A stretch of 64,000 nt of DNA, taken from contig JAQGEQ010000054.1 in assembly GCA_034620365.1 (NCBI GenBank), positions 1 through 64,000 on the forward strand. Direction: 5' to 3'. This stretch comes from Pegea sp. RAD2-039 (taxonomy: Eukaryota; Chordata; Thaliacea; Salpida; Salpidae). Positions within the stretch are counted from its first letter, which is position 1. Each line of letters starts with the position of its first letter. A program made the position numbers and the translations under genes. The notes beneath the pieces are model-generated. The model was given only the letters and a program-made list of their open reading frames with translations. It made no database searches and was not told where the DNA came from. Below are positions 1-17,816 of the stretch, piece by piece.

Positions 1-35
1 TCAATGCGTGGCTGCGAGCTTCAAATTCAAGAGCT

Positions 36-445
36 CTTATTTATTTCAATAAATGCGAAGAAGGGTACCTGAAAAGAGCACCTCTCGCTAACACACATTC
101 TCACAAATAACATCTATTTAGTCAAAAATATAGAAAGTAAAAGATGTAGCACATGGTATTTCGATATCACTCAAAGCATATAACAGTGAACAATTACATG
201 GAATGTTAATAATATAAGAAAGAGAAAAAAAATCATAGTTTAGAAATGACAAGGTTGGCAATATTATAACGGTTCAACTTCTGCTTGAACAATGCGAGTG
301 ACTTCACATGGCAATGTCTGATGGCAGCTGATTCCATGTATTAATTGTACGGTATGAGAAAAAATTTGCTCTGACCAATGTACTAGGTGATATAGGCTTA
401 TTAAAGTGTAATGTGTGTCATCTGAGTTGATATAACTTGAAGCTA
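36..445 (-). mobile_element. 3' end of a LINE retrotransposon, 5'-truncated
   Basis: The reverse complement matches the 3' part of the copy at 25436-26322 almost base for base. It includes the C-terminal coding remnant, the GAGAGGTGCTCT segment and the ATTTATT-rich tail at about 36-55. Only about 400 bp remain. The truncated 5' side lies next to the AAT microsatellite. It is a non-coding relic. Confidence 0.85.
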
Positions 446-455
446 AATATAATAT

Positions 456-825
<370 letters not shown>

Positions 826-885
826 TATATATATATATAATACTAGTATAGCGAACAAAATCCGAATTTTACGAGGAAAGAGATA

Positions 886-2198
886 ATTGGAAGGTCTTAG
901 GTATCACAATTTTTGATTAACATAGAAAGAATAAAAACAATGTAGAATATATAAAAATAAGAAAATTGTGGTGGAAAAAATTAAATTATTAATCAAGAAT
1001 TTGATATAACAAATTATAAGTAGAAAAGTAGAAAAACTTCGATTGTGTAACAAAAGTTGATGAATTGTGGAGTCGAGAAGAATACTCTAAACGTTAGTTA
1101 CCCTGTTGGAGGCTGTTAGTCATCTGGGAGCTATTTGTTAGTTATTTTTAAATGATAAGCCTTTAAAGATGTTTAAAAAATTATCTTTAAAGATTTTGTT
1201 GAAGATAAAAGGCCAAGAGCCACGAATAACTGTAAATAGTCAGAAAAAGGAATCGATATTGCAAAGTTTTAATATTTAGCTTATAGAAACATTTGTACCA
1301 TGAGTAAAGCATGCCATTTCTGAAAAAAGCTTCCCTAGTAAACGATTTTTAAACGGGCTCAGAATATTTGTTAAGTTAAGGACCCCCTACAGAAGAGTTA
1401 AACTCTAACTTGGAGTAAATAATTTTGATAATGTCCAAGTATTTCAAGTTTTAAAAGATTTGAAAATTTTAACAACTTTGATTGTTCAACAGCTTAAGTT
1501 TTTTCTCTCAATATATTTTTGGAAACAAATTATTTTAATGTATTTTATCGAAACAAATAAAATTTAAAAATATTAAAAGTTTATTAAAAGAAAAGAGAAA
1601 TAAGTGAATTACTTAACCAATTAATAAAATAGAATTTTTACTAAGGAGTTTTTTGGAAATCCCAAAGGAAAGTAACTTTCTTTAAAAATTTATAAATTAA
1701 ATAATCTATAATTATAATTTATTAAATCTATTGTTTAATCCTACACCTACTAACTTTTTTGTATTTAATTTCAGAAAGCTCGAAAATTTTTCGATTCAAT
1801 CTTTATGAAATAATCAAAAAAAATTTTCTCAAAATTTAATCAAAGCTTTTGTTATTACTTCAATCATATAAGTAGACACTATATAAACTTTCTGCAAAAT
1901 TTTAATCTATAAATTTATATTTGATAATCTACAAACTACTCAACAAATGAAAAGATTAACAAATTTCTCATCACTTCTTGTCAACTTTTAATTTGAGTTT
2001 TTTCAAAGAGCTTCTTTCAATACCAATCATAAAATTGAATCAAATTTATTACATTTATTTCATTAAATTCAATAAATAAAGATTTATAAAATAATTTGTT
2101 GTTACTACTGATGATAAAACAAACAAATTTTTTTCAAAACTTTTGATTAAATGAATTATTGAACTTATATTTAGATGTTTGTAAGAAATGAAAAGAAA
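886..2198. other. AT-rich spacer, no gene seen
   Basis: No open frame, splice-consistent exon chain or RNA gene was recognised. The right part should contain the 3' UTR of the minus-strand FABP gene. Confidence 0.6.
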
Positions 2199-2697
2199 TT
2201 ATTCTTTTGTAGAGATACGACTCATAGTATGACCTTTGAAAGTAATTGTTTCCTTCAGTTTACCACCAATCATTTCCATACTAACATTATACTTTTCACC
2301 ACTAGCTACAACTTTTCCACCATCCAATTGACAAGTGACCTTCAACAAGTGATCAATTGAGGTATTAGGAACAAATAAAGATGTCTTCTCACTCACCTTC
2401 ACTTTATCACCTTTGATTGTTTCAATTTCACATTCTTCACCTATCACCATCTTGTTGATAGTAGTCTTTTTTGGTCGGATTCTTTTTATTTGGAACCCAT
2501 TTCCATCTTTAGTAATTTCAGTCACTACTTTAACATCTCGACTCATTTCAATGTACTCATCAGGGACTCCTGAATATCAATTATTTTATCATAAAACTGA
2601 AAACTTTCAAAACTGCAAACTTACCGACTCCTTTCATGAAGCCATCATAATTATCTTTTGATTCAACAACAAACTTTCCAATAAATTGCTCTACCAT
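2199..2697 (-). CDS. Fatty acid-binding protein, paralog A (3 exons)
   Basis: An intracellular lipid chaperone of the FABP/CRABP beta-barrel family, which carries fatty acids or retinoid-like ligands in the cytosol. Exons: 2697-2625, 2569-2397 and 2339-2199, giving 128 aa, normal for the family. Visible family features are the N-terminal FIGKF-VESKDNYDGFMKGVG segment, the TTINKMVIGEECE strand region, the LDGGK turn and the C-terminal GHTMSRISTKE end. Coding exon sizes are 73/173/141. The first two match the classic FABP gene, and 141 equals the usual exons 3 and 4 fused, so intron 3 is missing. The second intron (2340-2396) is 57 nt, stop-free and in frame, so a naive ORF reads through it to give 147 aa. 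The paralog at 3973 has a longer intron at exactly this site, which supports splicing. It is divergently paired with that paralog. The ligand cannot be told. Confidence 0.9.
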
Positions 2698-2888
2698 CTT
2701 GAAGATCGTTAAAACTGCATAAAAAACATTTTGAAAAAGTTTTAGTGAACTCAAATTGTTATAAAAAAAAGTTATATTTTGTTGCAACGACAAAAAACTT
2801 GATCTTATGTACGAAACCTTGAACTTACAAGTTTCAAATGATTTCAAATTGAGTTGAAATGGTCTGATAGCTGAATAGTGATCAGCTT

Positions 2889-2896
2889 CTTTTATA
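2889..2896 (-). promoter_or_regulatory. TATA box of FABP A
   Basis: TATAAAAG on the minus strand. Its first T lies 199 nt upstream of the ATG, the same distance as the identical octamer upstream of FABP B. A 5' UTR intron ending just upstream of the ATG (ATGCAG at about 2717) is possible. Confidence 0.6.
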
Positions 2897-3773
2897 TTAG
2901 ATACTTGATCATTAATTGATAATAAACATTTTACTGTTACAACAATTGCATAATTCTTATAAAAAGTTTGAAGTCTAGCGACGGTTGAAGCACTATAAAA
3001 TGTTTATTGATAAAAGACAAAAGAAATTTGAAAGCTTTGAAGCTTTAAACAAATAGATGAAGGTGAACAGTTCTAAAACTTTTTTGTTTAAAGAATTGAA
3101 AAGGTGACTTCTAACCATATAACTCAAACATAAATTTTACTAGATGCACTTATATAAAACAAAATGAATTTTTTTATAATATAATTATAATATTATTATA
3201 ATAATATGTTTAATTAATTTACTTGTGAAACTTTCCATATATTATTTTCAATGTTGCAAGATATCGACAATGTGTTTTTAGTTATAAAATTTTGAAATTA
3301 AACTTTTTTTTCTTGCTGTTTATCTAATTTCAAATTATTGGTTTTAATTGTATTATAATCGTAAAAGAGCATTAAATATTTAACTGAGTAATTTCTTAAA
3401 ATAAAAGTTTTAAATTATTTATACTTTACTATAAAATGTTTTTGGTAGACATATAATAAGGCAAATAAAATATGTTTTGAATAATTACAGATTTCTGTAA
3501 CAGCTAGAAATATTTTCGAAGCTCTGATGTTACTCACAAACTAACAGATGTTTACTTATTACACAATTTAAAGCAAAAAGTTCAACGGAATTGAATTTCT
3601 TGTCACTTTATCAAAACTAGATAAAATAAACTTTGATTTATTGCTTCTGATGTAAATAAATTGATTCTAAAACATGATAATTTGTTTACTGAGTAAAGTA
3701 GCCGACATGATCAACTAAATGTCTAGATAAATAAAGTAGATGGAAAAATACGAAAAAATTCTTACTTATAAAA

Positions 3774-3781
3774 TATAAAAG
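3774..3781 (+). promoter_or_regulatory. TATA box of FABP B
   Basis: TATAAAAG, 199 nt upstream of the ATG at 3973. Octamer and spacing are the same as for FABP A, which supports a shared core promoter that predates the duplication. Confidence 0.6.
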
Positions 3782-3972
3782 AGTTTGAATCTTTACTTTC
3801 AAACATTATCGAGGTATATTCAATCAGGAAACTTTATTATTAAATTAAAAAAAATTTTTGTTAAAAATCTTTTTAAAGTGATTAAAAGTTCGCTGACTCA
3901 TCGGTTGCTTTCAAATTTTTTATGACTTTTTTTATTACTTTAATTTTTTTCAGCTTTAGTTTAATCAACAAA

Positions 3973-4576
3973 ATGGTCGATCAGTTTATTGGAAAGTTTG
4001 TTGTTGAATCAAAAGATAATTTTGATGGCTTCATGAAAGGAGTCGGTAAGATCATTTGCATAAAATCGCAAATTTATTTTCGTTAGCTAAAATCAATTTT
4101 CGTCGAATTTCAGGAGTTCCTTCTGAGTATATTGAAATGGCTCGCGACGTAAAAGTCATAACTGACATCAGTAAGAATGGTGACGTCATAGTAGTTCAAC
4201 GCGTCAGACCAAAAAAGACGACGACCAACCACTTGACGTTAGGGAAGGAATGTGAGATTGATACGATCAAAGGAGATAAAGCTAAGGTTGACAAATTTGT
4301 GTTTAGAAAATCTTCCAAAAGATGATTAAAATTAAGATTTACATTTTATTTAAAATGTTACCAGCAAACATTCTAACAACTCAAACAAAACTATTTAACT
4401 CAATTTAATAAGATTTTATTGATTAACTGTTGCAGGTGACTCCTTTGTTAGAGGGAGGTAGAATCGTGGCTAAAGGCGAAAACTACAACTTAACAATGGA
4501 AATGACTGGAGGGAAACTGAAAGAAACTATTTGTGTTAAAGGTCATACTATGAGCAGAATTTCAAAGAAAGAATAA
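3973..4576 (+). CDS. Fatty acid-binding protein, paralog B (3 exons)
   Basis: Second FABP, 128 aa, in inverted orientation to paralog A. Exons: 3973-4045, 4114-4286 and 4436-4576. Coding lengths (73/173/141) are identical to paralog A, and the proteins are clearly close (MV-QFIGKFVVESKDN, KGDK-K, GGKLKETI, KGHTMSRIS-KE). Introns are 68 and 149 nt with GT-AG ends. The third canonical FABP intron is absent here too, so it was lost before the duplication or in this lineage generally. An AATAAA overlaps the stop codon (4572-4577). The role is cytosolic lipid binding, by family inference. The pair looks like an inverted tandem duplication with about 1.3 kb between start codons. Confidence 0.93.
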
Positions 4577-6152
4577 AACTTTCTTGCATCCAAATAGTCT
4601 TTTATAATCTTATATATCAGCTTGTATAATTAATTGAGTATAAATTTCAACCTAATAAAAACGATTATAATTAACAAATTGGTTTTTGTTGAAAAACTTT
4701 TTTCAGTGCTTTAAAGAACTTTTAGTTTAATTTTAAAACAAATTTAGATTTATTTGTTCAACTTCTGAATGACTTTTACAAGCAGTTAGTAGAGTTATAC
4801 ACAAGATGTAGTTTAAATCAGTTTAAGAAAAAAGAGTCGTCTTCAGATTGGTCAAAACTTTGTTGTTTTATTGAAAAATTTTTTTATATTACTGTTTGCA
4901 AGAAAATTGATAAATTGCCACTTAAACTTTTCAATAGAACATCAAAAAAGTCTTTAAAAATCTGAACTCTTCCTCACAGTTTTTCTTCCACCTAATATTA
5001 CTGATTAAAACATCGATAAGCTTATATAAATTTTTTATTTCAAAAATCAGTTAGATTCTGTGTTAATTTTTATATTAGCTCTACAAATTATATTTCTATT
5101 TTTAATATTAATATCAAACTTGACTTTTAGTAGTCTAGCTTTTAATATTGCAAGTTAAGATAGATGAAAAACTGTTTTTAAACCTGATACAAAACATTAA
5201 AAGTAGTTTTTTGTACCCGCCTCTTAACCACCAGGAACAAAAGTGGCTTCTAGTGATACTGACCGAGAAGTTTTTATAAGTCAATTCCACCAACATAACT
5301 TTGTTGAATTTATGTGAGATATAAATGGATCAGGTTGTTGGTGAAACAAACTGACATCACAAAGTGGTTTTGATGAACTTAAATAATTTCTCAGAAATAT
5401 TTGTTTTTTTACAGTTAATATTTACTTTGAGTGTTTAAGAAAACAATAAAACCTTTTGTGTCCTTAGATAGGATAAATTTATCAAACAATTTTGTAACAT
5501 TCAAACAAAGTTACTACAAATGCTGAAATTTATTTTATTGTTGGTTTATCTAAATTTGAAATTATTTATTTTCTCGTTTAAAATTTGGATTAAAATTGTT
5601 TTAATCTAAATAATTTAACTTTTTAGAACTTTGAAATAAGTTGTAAATTTGTAAAATCATTAAAATAATTTGAATTAATTTATTAAAAACATCAAAAAGA
5701 AGCTTAAAAAATGTCTGGAGATATTTGAGAGTAAAAACAATTAAAAATATTGGAGCGGTTTTAATAAATAAAATAATTATTAGCAAACTAAAAAGCTTTT
5801 TAGAAATCTCGAAAGATTGAAATATAAGATGAAAATTGTCCCAAAAACATGCCAAGAAACTTGACAGATTTTATTCAAACACTTTCTCAACAATCAAATC
5901 TCACTGAAGATTCAAAATCTGAGGTCTTATAGGAGCTTGACGGAGGACTCACTGATGTTGCTATTTACATTTAGGTGATTGAGAAGATTTGCTTCAGGGA
6001 TTGTTTGTTGCAGATTCAGTTGATTTAAAGTAAAAAAAAAAGAGAAAATTGTTGGTCTGTTGAGATCAGGTGGAAATGTAAAAAAAGTGATTATCAAGCA
6101 AAAAACTTGTTTGAAAGATAGATCAGTAAATGAAGAGAACTTCAAAAGAGCT
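4577..6152. other. AT-rich spacer, no gene seen
   Basis: Short frames at 5601-5855 and 5927-6145 are compositionally biased (F/L/I-rich) with no recognisable family or splice context. The latter lies just past the MAK stop codon and is its 3' UTR. Confidence 0.6.
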
Positions 6153-9100
6153 TTAACGAGGTCCTCCGTATCTAAAAAACATGATTAAATTAGTGTCCTT
6201 GAAATGAGTCTCTTACTTTGCTTTCCAGTCCGTCCTTCCAAGGCGGTCTTGGACACGAAGTTGAGATGAATTGGACTTTGTGTTAGAAATGGGCTGGTAT
6301 AAATTGGCCGCATTCACTAATGGCCTCCAAGAGCTGGAGTAATCTGAAGAAAGAAAAAATTTGAAAAGTTAGTGCGAAAGTAACAAAAGATGTTTATTCA
6401 GTGGAGGTTTGATTGTTCTGTCTTCTTCCCATCAACAACCTTATTTTAAGTGAACTGAAGACAAGCTCATAAAGCGACTAGTTACTTGAATTCGAATTCA
6501 AATTTTGATTTCCTGAACCTTGACGAAGTGACGTCATATACGCGGACACTTCGGTGTTTTTATGAGCTGTAATAGATTGAAGACTGAAGCAGATGAGAGA
6601 GTAATGAGACAGAGTACCTATTTGTCGATGGTAAGAGTTTCCGCTTCGTACAGGGTCTACAGGTTTCATCTTCATTCCTGGATTTTATAAAATGAAATTA
6701 AAAATTTTGTGAAAGTTGAAGGTAGTGACCGGGAAAGTATCTGGACTGGGCCAAGTAATGTTGCTTCGGTGACCGTCTCTGATTGGCTGAATTCTTAAAT
6801 GGACCATTAGATGATACTTCGTTGACGAGGCGGTTTGATATGGCGAGGCCGGTTTTACTGACATAAAAAAGATTTAAAAATAGAATTCAACTTGAAAAAA
6901 GTGATTTTTAGAAAATCAAACATAAAATGAAGAAAAGAAATTGGACAAAAGAAACAGAAGCCACAAAAGTTATGAATAAAAAGCTAGAAACAACTAAAAG
7001 AAAACGGGAAAAGGTGTAACAACAAACAAACCTGTATGGAGACTCATAACTCGGCATCTTCATATTATTTTTATTGTTATGGAAAGTAGATGGTTGATAA
7101 CTCGGTTTATTCCAAACCGATGTTTCAGACATCGCTACTCTTCGCTTGTTATCAACATTCTTCTTTTTGACGTCATCAAAATCTACTTCGCGATCTTTAA
7201 TAACGTTCCGCCACCTACGACGAGCGTTTAGTTTCGATTCAGTCGCTTCTGTTCGTCGCTTCAAGCTACAATCAGTAGAATTTGTTAAAGCAAAAAAATC
7301 TTCAAATATCTTTTATCAAATCAACAAATTTGAATTTTTGTGAAAAATATTTGGATGAAAAGCTTTTAAATAAATCTCAAAGATCTTTTAAATCATATAA
7401 TAATTGATCAGTCATCTTCAACCTCTTCTCCAAGATCTACAAGCTTCATATTTTTTGCTAATAAATTGTGACTTCATCTAAACTCTGTAGGATAAAGAGG
7501 ACTCCAGAAAGTCCATCTTAGATGCAGGAAATAGAAGATTAGATGTAGAAAATAGAACTCTTTGAGATCATCTGTTTAAAATCATTTAAACCAATTCTAA
7601 TCTTATGATCACGTCATCAGACGCGAGAAGATAGCAGAGCATCAAATTTGTTGATTTGAGTAATTAAAAAGTTTCTACTAAACACACATGAACTTACCTG
7701 TCTTGCCGATCGGCTTGTCGCGCTGTAATGGCGGGAAGAGGCTTTACCGAAGCCGGCGGCTTCTTCTTATCCGACCCGAAGAGGTCAGCAAAGAATGGAT
7801 CGTGTTTAGGATTGGATGGGAGGATTCGACGAGGCGCGAGAGCCTTAGAAGGGGAAGACGCGAATATTTTGGACGAATTGTTATTAAAATTGGGACGGAA
7901 AGTTGATTGAAAACGTGAAGATTTAGGAGTTGTTTTGATCTCAGGAATTGGTTTCTTCTTAGGATCAACATCCAATAATAAATTCATCTCATCAACATCC
8001 AAGAGATCTTGGAAGTTAGAAAGAGGCGATTTACGCGCAGAAGACCTCTTTACAGATGTAGCTGATTTATTAAAGAGTTTATTGACTTCTCTATCAACTT
8101 TTGGAGCTCTTTGATGTCTTAAAGAAGATATTTTTGCACTTCCGATAGGTTCGTTGAAAAGATCGTCGATGAAACTCGATTTTCGACGTAATAAACCATT
8201 TCGACTTGGCTTCTGGTCATGTGATGCTTCTACTGGTTTGTAGTCATGTGGTGTTTCTACTGGTTTGTAGTCACGTGGTGCTTCTACTGGTTTGTAGTCA
8301 CGTGGTGCTTCTACTGGTTTGTAGTCACGTGGTGCTTCTACTGGTTTTATGACGTTTTGTTGCCACTTATTAACAATTGGTGGCTTGGAAACTACTACTG
8401 GTTCTTTAAGAGGTGTTTTCACGTATGTAGACACCATCTTACCATCAAAAGTTTTCTTAAAAGCATCAGGTCTTTGTACATCTCCAAATCTATGTTGATC
8501 ATATAACTCCTGCATAGCCTCATGTTGGGTCTTTTTAGCCCCTAAATCTTGTCCCACACTAAAATATGGATATCTCAGCGCCTGTCAAACACAATTGGAA
8601 ATTTTCAGCTGATTTATAAAATTAATTGTCAATTAGGTAAAAAAGTTTTGATGTTTTCAGCAGTCAACTGACAAAACGAGAAAAAATGAATAATTTAGAT
8701 AAAAAGTTTTGTGAAAGCCTCATTGAGTTGCTTTTAACTTTTCTTCAACATCAAATCTAATCCAAAAGACAAATTTCAAAGAAACTAACTTGACTAGCAG
8801 TCGGTCTTTTTCTAGAATTCCAATTCAGCATATCACTCATTAGTTGCATAGCTTCAGGACTTGCATTAGGTACAGCATCTTTTAATCCAATTCCAGTTAT
8901 TTGAGGCCATCTAAAACTAAACTTGCTTCCTAACTGATAACCTTCAGTCCATTCTTCCTGAAAATATTTGAGAGGAAATTATAAAAAGCAGAATTTGGTA
9001 GAAACTGCTGCATAATAAAGTTGATTCGATATCTAAGTCAGTTTTATGGCAAAATATTTTGCTTTTAAAATATTTATTGTGAAAGTTTCAAAATATAAAT

Positions 9101-10494
9101 AATAAATGCTTCAAGTTAATTACTAAAAGTTTACTGAGAAGGTTTTTGACAAGAAATATTTTTAAACAATTTAATGAAGAATTAAAAATAAAGTTTGATT
9201 TTACTTTAGTGGGTACACCGAGAACTTGACAAATCTTAAATATTTCATCAAGTTCAGAAGAACCAGGAAAGAGTGGTGATAATGTATAAAGTTCTGCCAT
9301 GATGCAACCAACTGCCCAAACATCAACAGGGGCACTGTAGTTGCGAGACCTCATCAAGACTTCTGGAGCTCGGTACCTAGAGCCAACATCAGATAAATCA
9401 TGAGATAAAGAGTTTTGGCGATGAAGATATATTGATAAAAAATTACTTTTTTTGGCGCAAAATCATTTTTAGGTGATTTAAAAATTCAATAATTTTGAAT
9501 GAAATTTGTAAAATTACAATAAGTTGTTTGAAAGTTAGAAAATGTTAAATAATTTGAATTTGTAACAGACCATCTTGTTGAGACGTATTCTGTATAAGGT
9601 GGCCTCGATCTAATTTCTCTTACAAGACCAAAGTCCGCAATTTTGACCAGGTCAGGACCCATACAAAGTAAATTTTCGGGTTTCATATCTCGGTGGAAAT
9701 ATCCAAACTTGTGAATGAGAGCAAGTCCTTGGAGTACTTGGTAGATAATATTACGAATTGAAGGTTCCGGTATCTTCTTTCCTTTTCTGTGAGACCAATT
9801 GTTTAAAGAATGATTTGAAAGTTTAAAAAATAATGATTAAAAATTGTAACTCATAAAATAAATAGTAAAAAATTGAAATAATTTTTGAATTAGTTACAAA
9901 AAAATATCTAAAAATAATTCTAACTAATAAATAAAAATTATATTGATTATACAAACAGAACTAGAAACATTCAAAGTAAAAAACTGTTGCAACAAATCAA
10001 AAACACTTCAATTTAATTGTCAAACCTCTAAAAGTGTTCTACAAACCTATCTTTGATTAGCTGATACAGATTTTCTTTCATATATTCAAAAACAAAGTAA
10101 AGAAAATCCTTTTCACGAAGTACTTCTTTCAACTTTACAATATTTGGATGGTTCATCTTTTTGAGTGATTTCACTTCTCGTAAACTCAAACATTCTTCCC
10201 AAGAGTAATATTTCTTCTTCATTCTACAAAAGTTAATACATTTTAGAATGTTAGAACTTCCAGCAATTACTTTTTATCAACTTAAACTTTCATAATTACA
10301 ACATACGTCTTTATAGCGACCAAATCATGAGAAGACTTCTGTCTATACAAGTGAACAGAACCAAAAGTTCCATCGCCAAGCTGCTTTAACCACTCATAGT
10401 CCTCAAGATCTTTTTCTACCTTCAATTTATTAGTTTGTCGGATATTAGTCAGGTTCGTATGCTGAGGCATACTGACTGCAGATATCAATGTCAT
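6153..10494 (-). CDS. MAK: MAK/CILK1-type ciliary protein kinase (12 exons)
   Basis: A Ser/Thr kinase of the RCK family (MAK/CILK1), which controls cilium length and intraflagellar-transport turnaround at ciliary tips. Exons: 10494-10307, 10223-10047, 9786-9571, 9376-9205, 8957-8790, 8581-7698, 7265-7032, 6857-6730, 6677-6618, 6566-6486, 6343-6217 and 6171-6153, giving 817 aa with all phases consistent. The kinase domain fills about residues 33-310: GDGTFG loop at 40-45, AIK Lys62, HRD 153-155, DFG 173-175 and the activation motif T187-E-Y189 (TEY, where vertebrate MAK/CILK1 have TDY). A long disordered tail contains five 9-aa repeats (PVEAPRDYK type). It ends in [14 protein letters not shown], like the RCK C-terminal signature. 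The 51-nt intron 6567-6617 is in frame and stop-free. It is a divergent neighbour of TTLL1. MAK and CILK1 cannot be told apart here. Confidence 0.93.
8210..8344 (-). repeat. 27-bp coding minisatellite (5 units) in the MAK tail
   Basis: Five 27-bp units encode variants of PVEAPRDYK; the last units are PVETPHDYK and PVEASHDQK. Units on the C-terminal side are more diverged. Three units carry a CACGTG core. Copy number may vary between individuals. Confidence 0.9.
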
Positions 10495-17235
<6,741 letters not shown>

Positions 17236-17816
17236 TGAAGAAGATCAAAAAATGATTTTTCTGTTTCAAAAATTTAATTCTTCATTTTTTTCATTTGTTT
17301 TTTGAATAAGATTAAATTAATTTTCGAGATTTCGGGCGCGATTTATGACCGTTCTTATCGCAATTCACAACTGAATTTATAGATATAAAAAAAAACGACC
17401 CATCTGTTTATTTTTGATTAAAATCGAAATTAATATTTCAAATCGTTTAAATTAAGAAAAAATTATGACAACTTCTCATTTACCATTTTATAACTGTAAA
17501 TTAAATCATTAAAATCGTATTTTTTAATTAAAGAAACTAGATTAATTTAAAACAAATTTTTCTATTTAAGAAATATTTTAAATTTTATCATTAATTTAGA
17601 TAAAAGCCACTAATAAATATTTTGCATGAAAACAAGTAAATCAGCTGATATAACATTTAGTGACAGATGATGACAACTACTTGTATATATTTTTATATTT
17701 TGATGAATCAAATTAACAAATTTATTTTATTGAAAATCTTTTAATACTGAAATTAAAAACACAACAAGTTATTTAAGCCTGGAAAACAGAAATTAAAGAA
17801 GAATTAGAAAAGTCCA
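17236..17816. other. Convergent spacer between TTLL1 and acyl-CoA oxidase
   Basis: It holds the 3' UTRs of two convergent genes. No other feature was seen. Confidence 0.6.

Noticed and set aside
8246-8506. Plus-strand frame with WCFYWFVVT repeats
   Set aside because: It is antisense to the 27-bp coding repeat of the MAK tail. The minus-strand frame is part of a full kinase gene.
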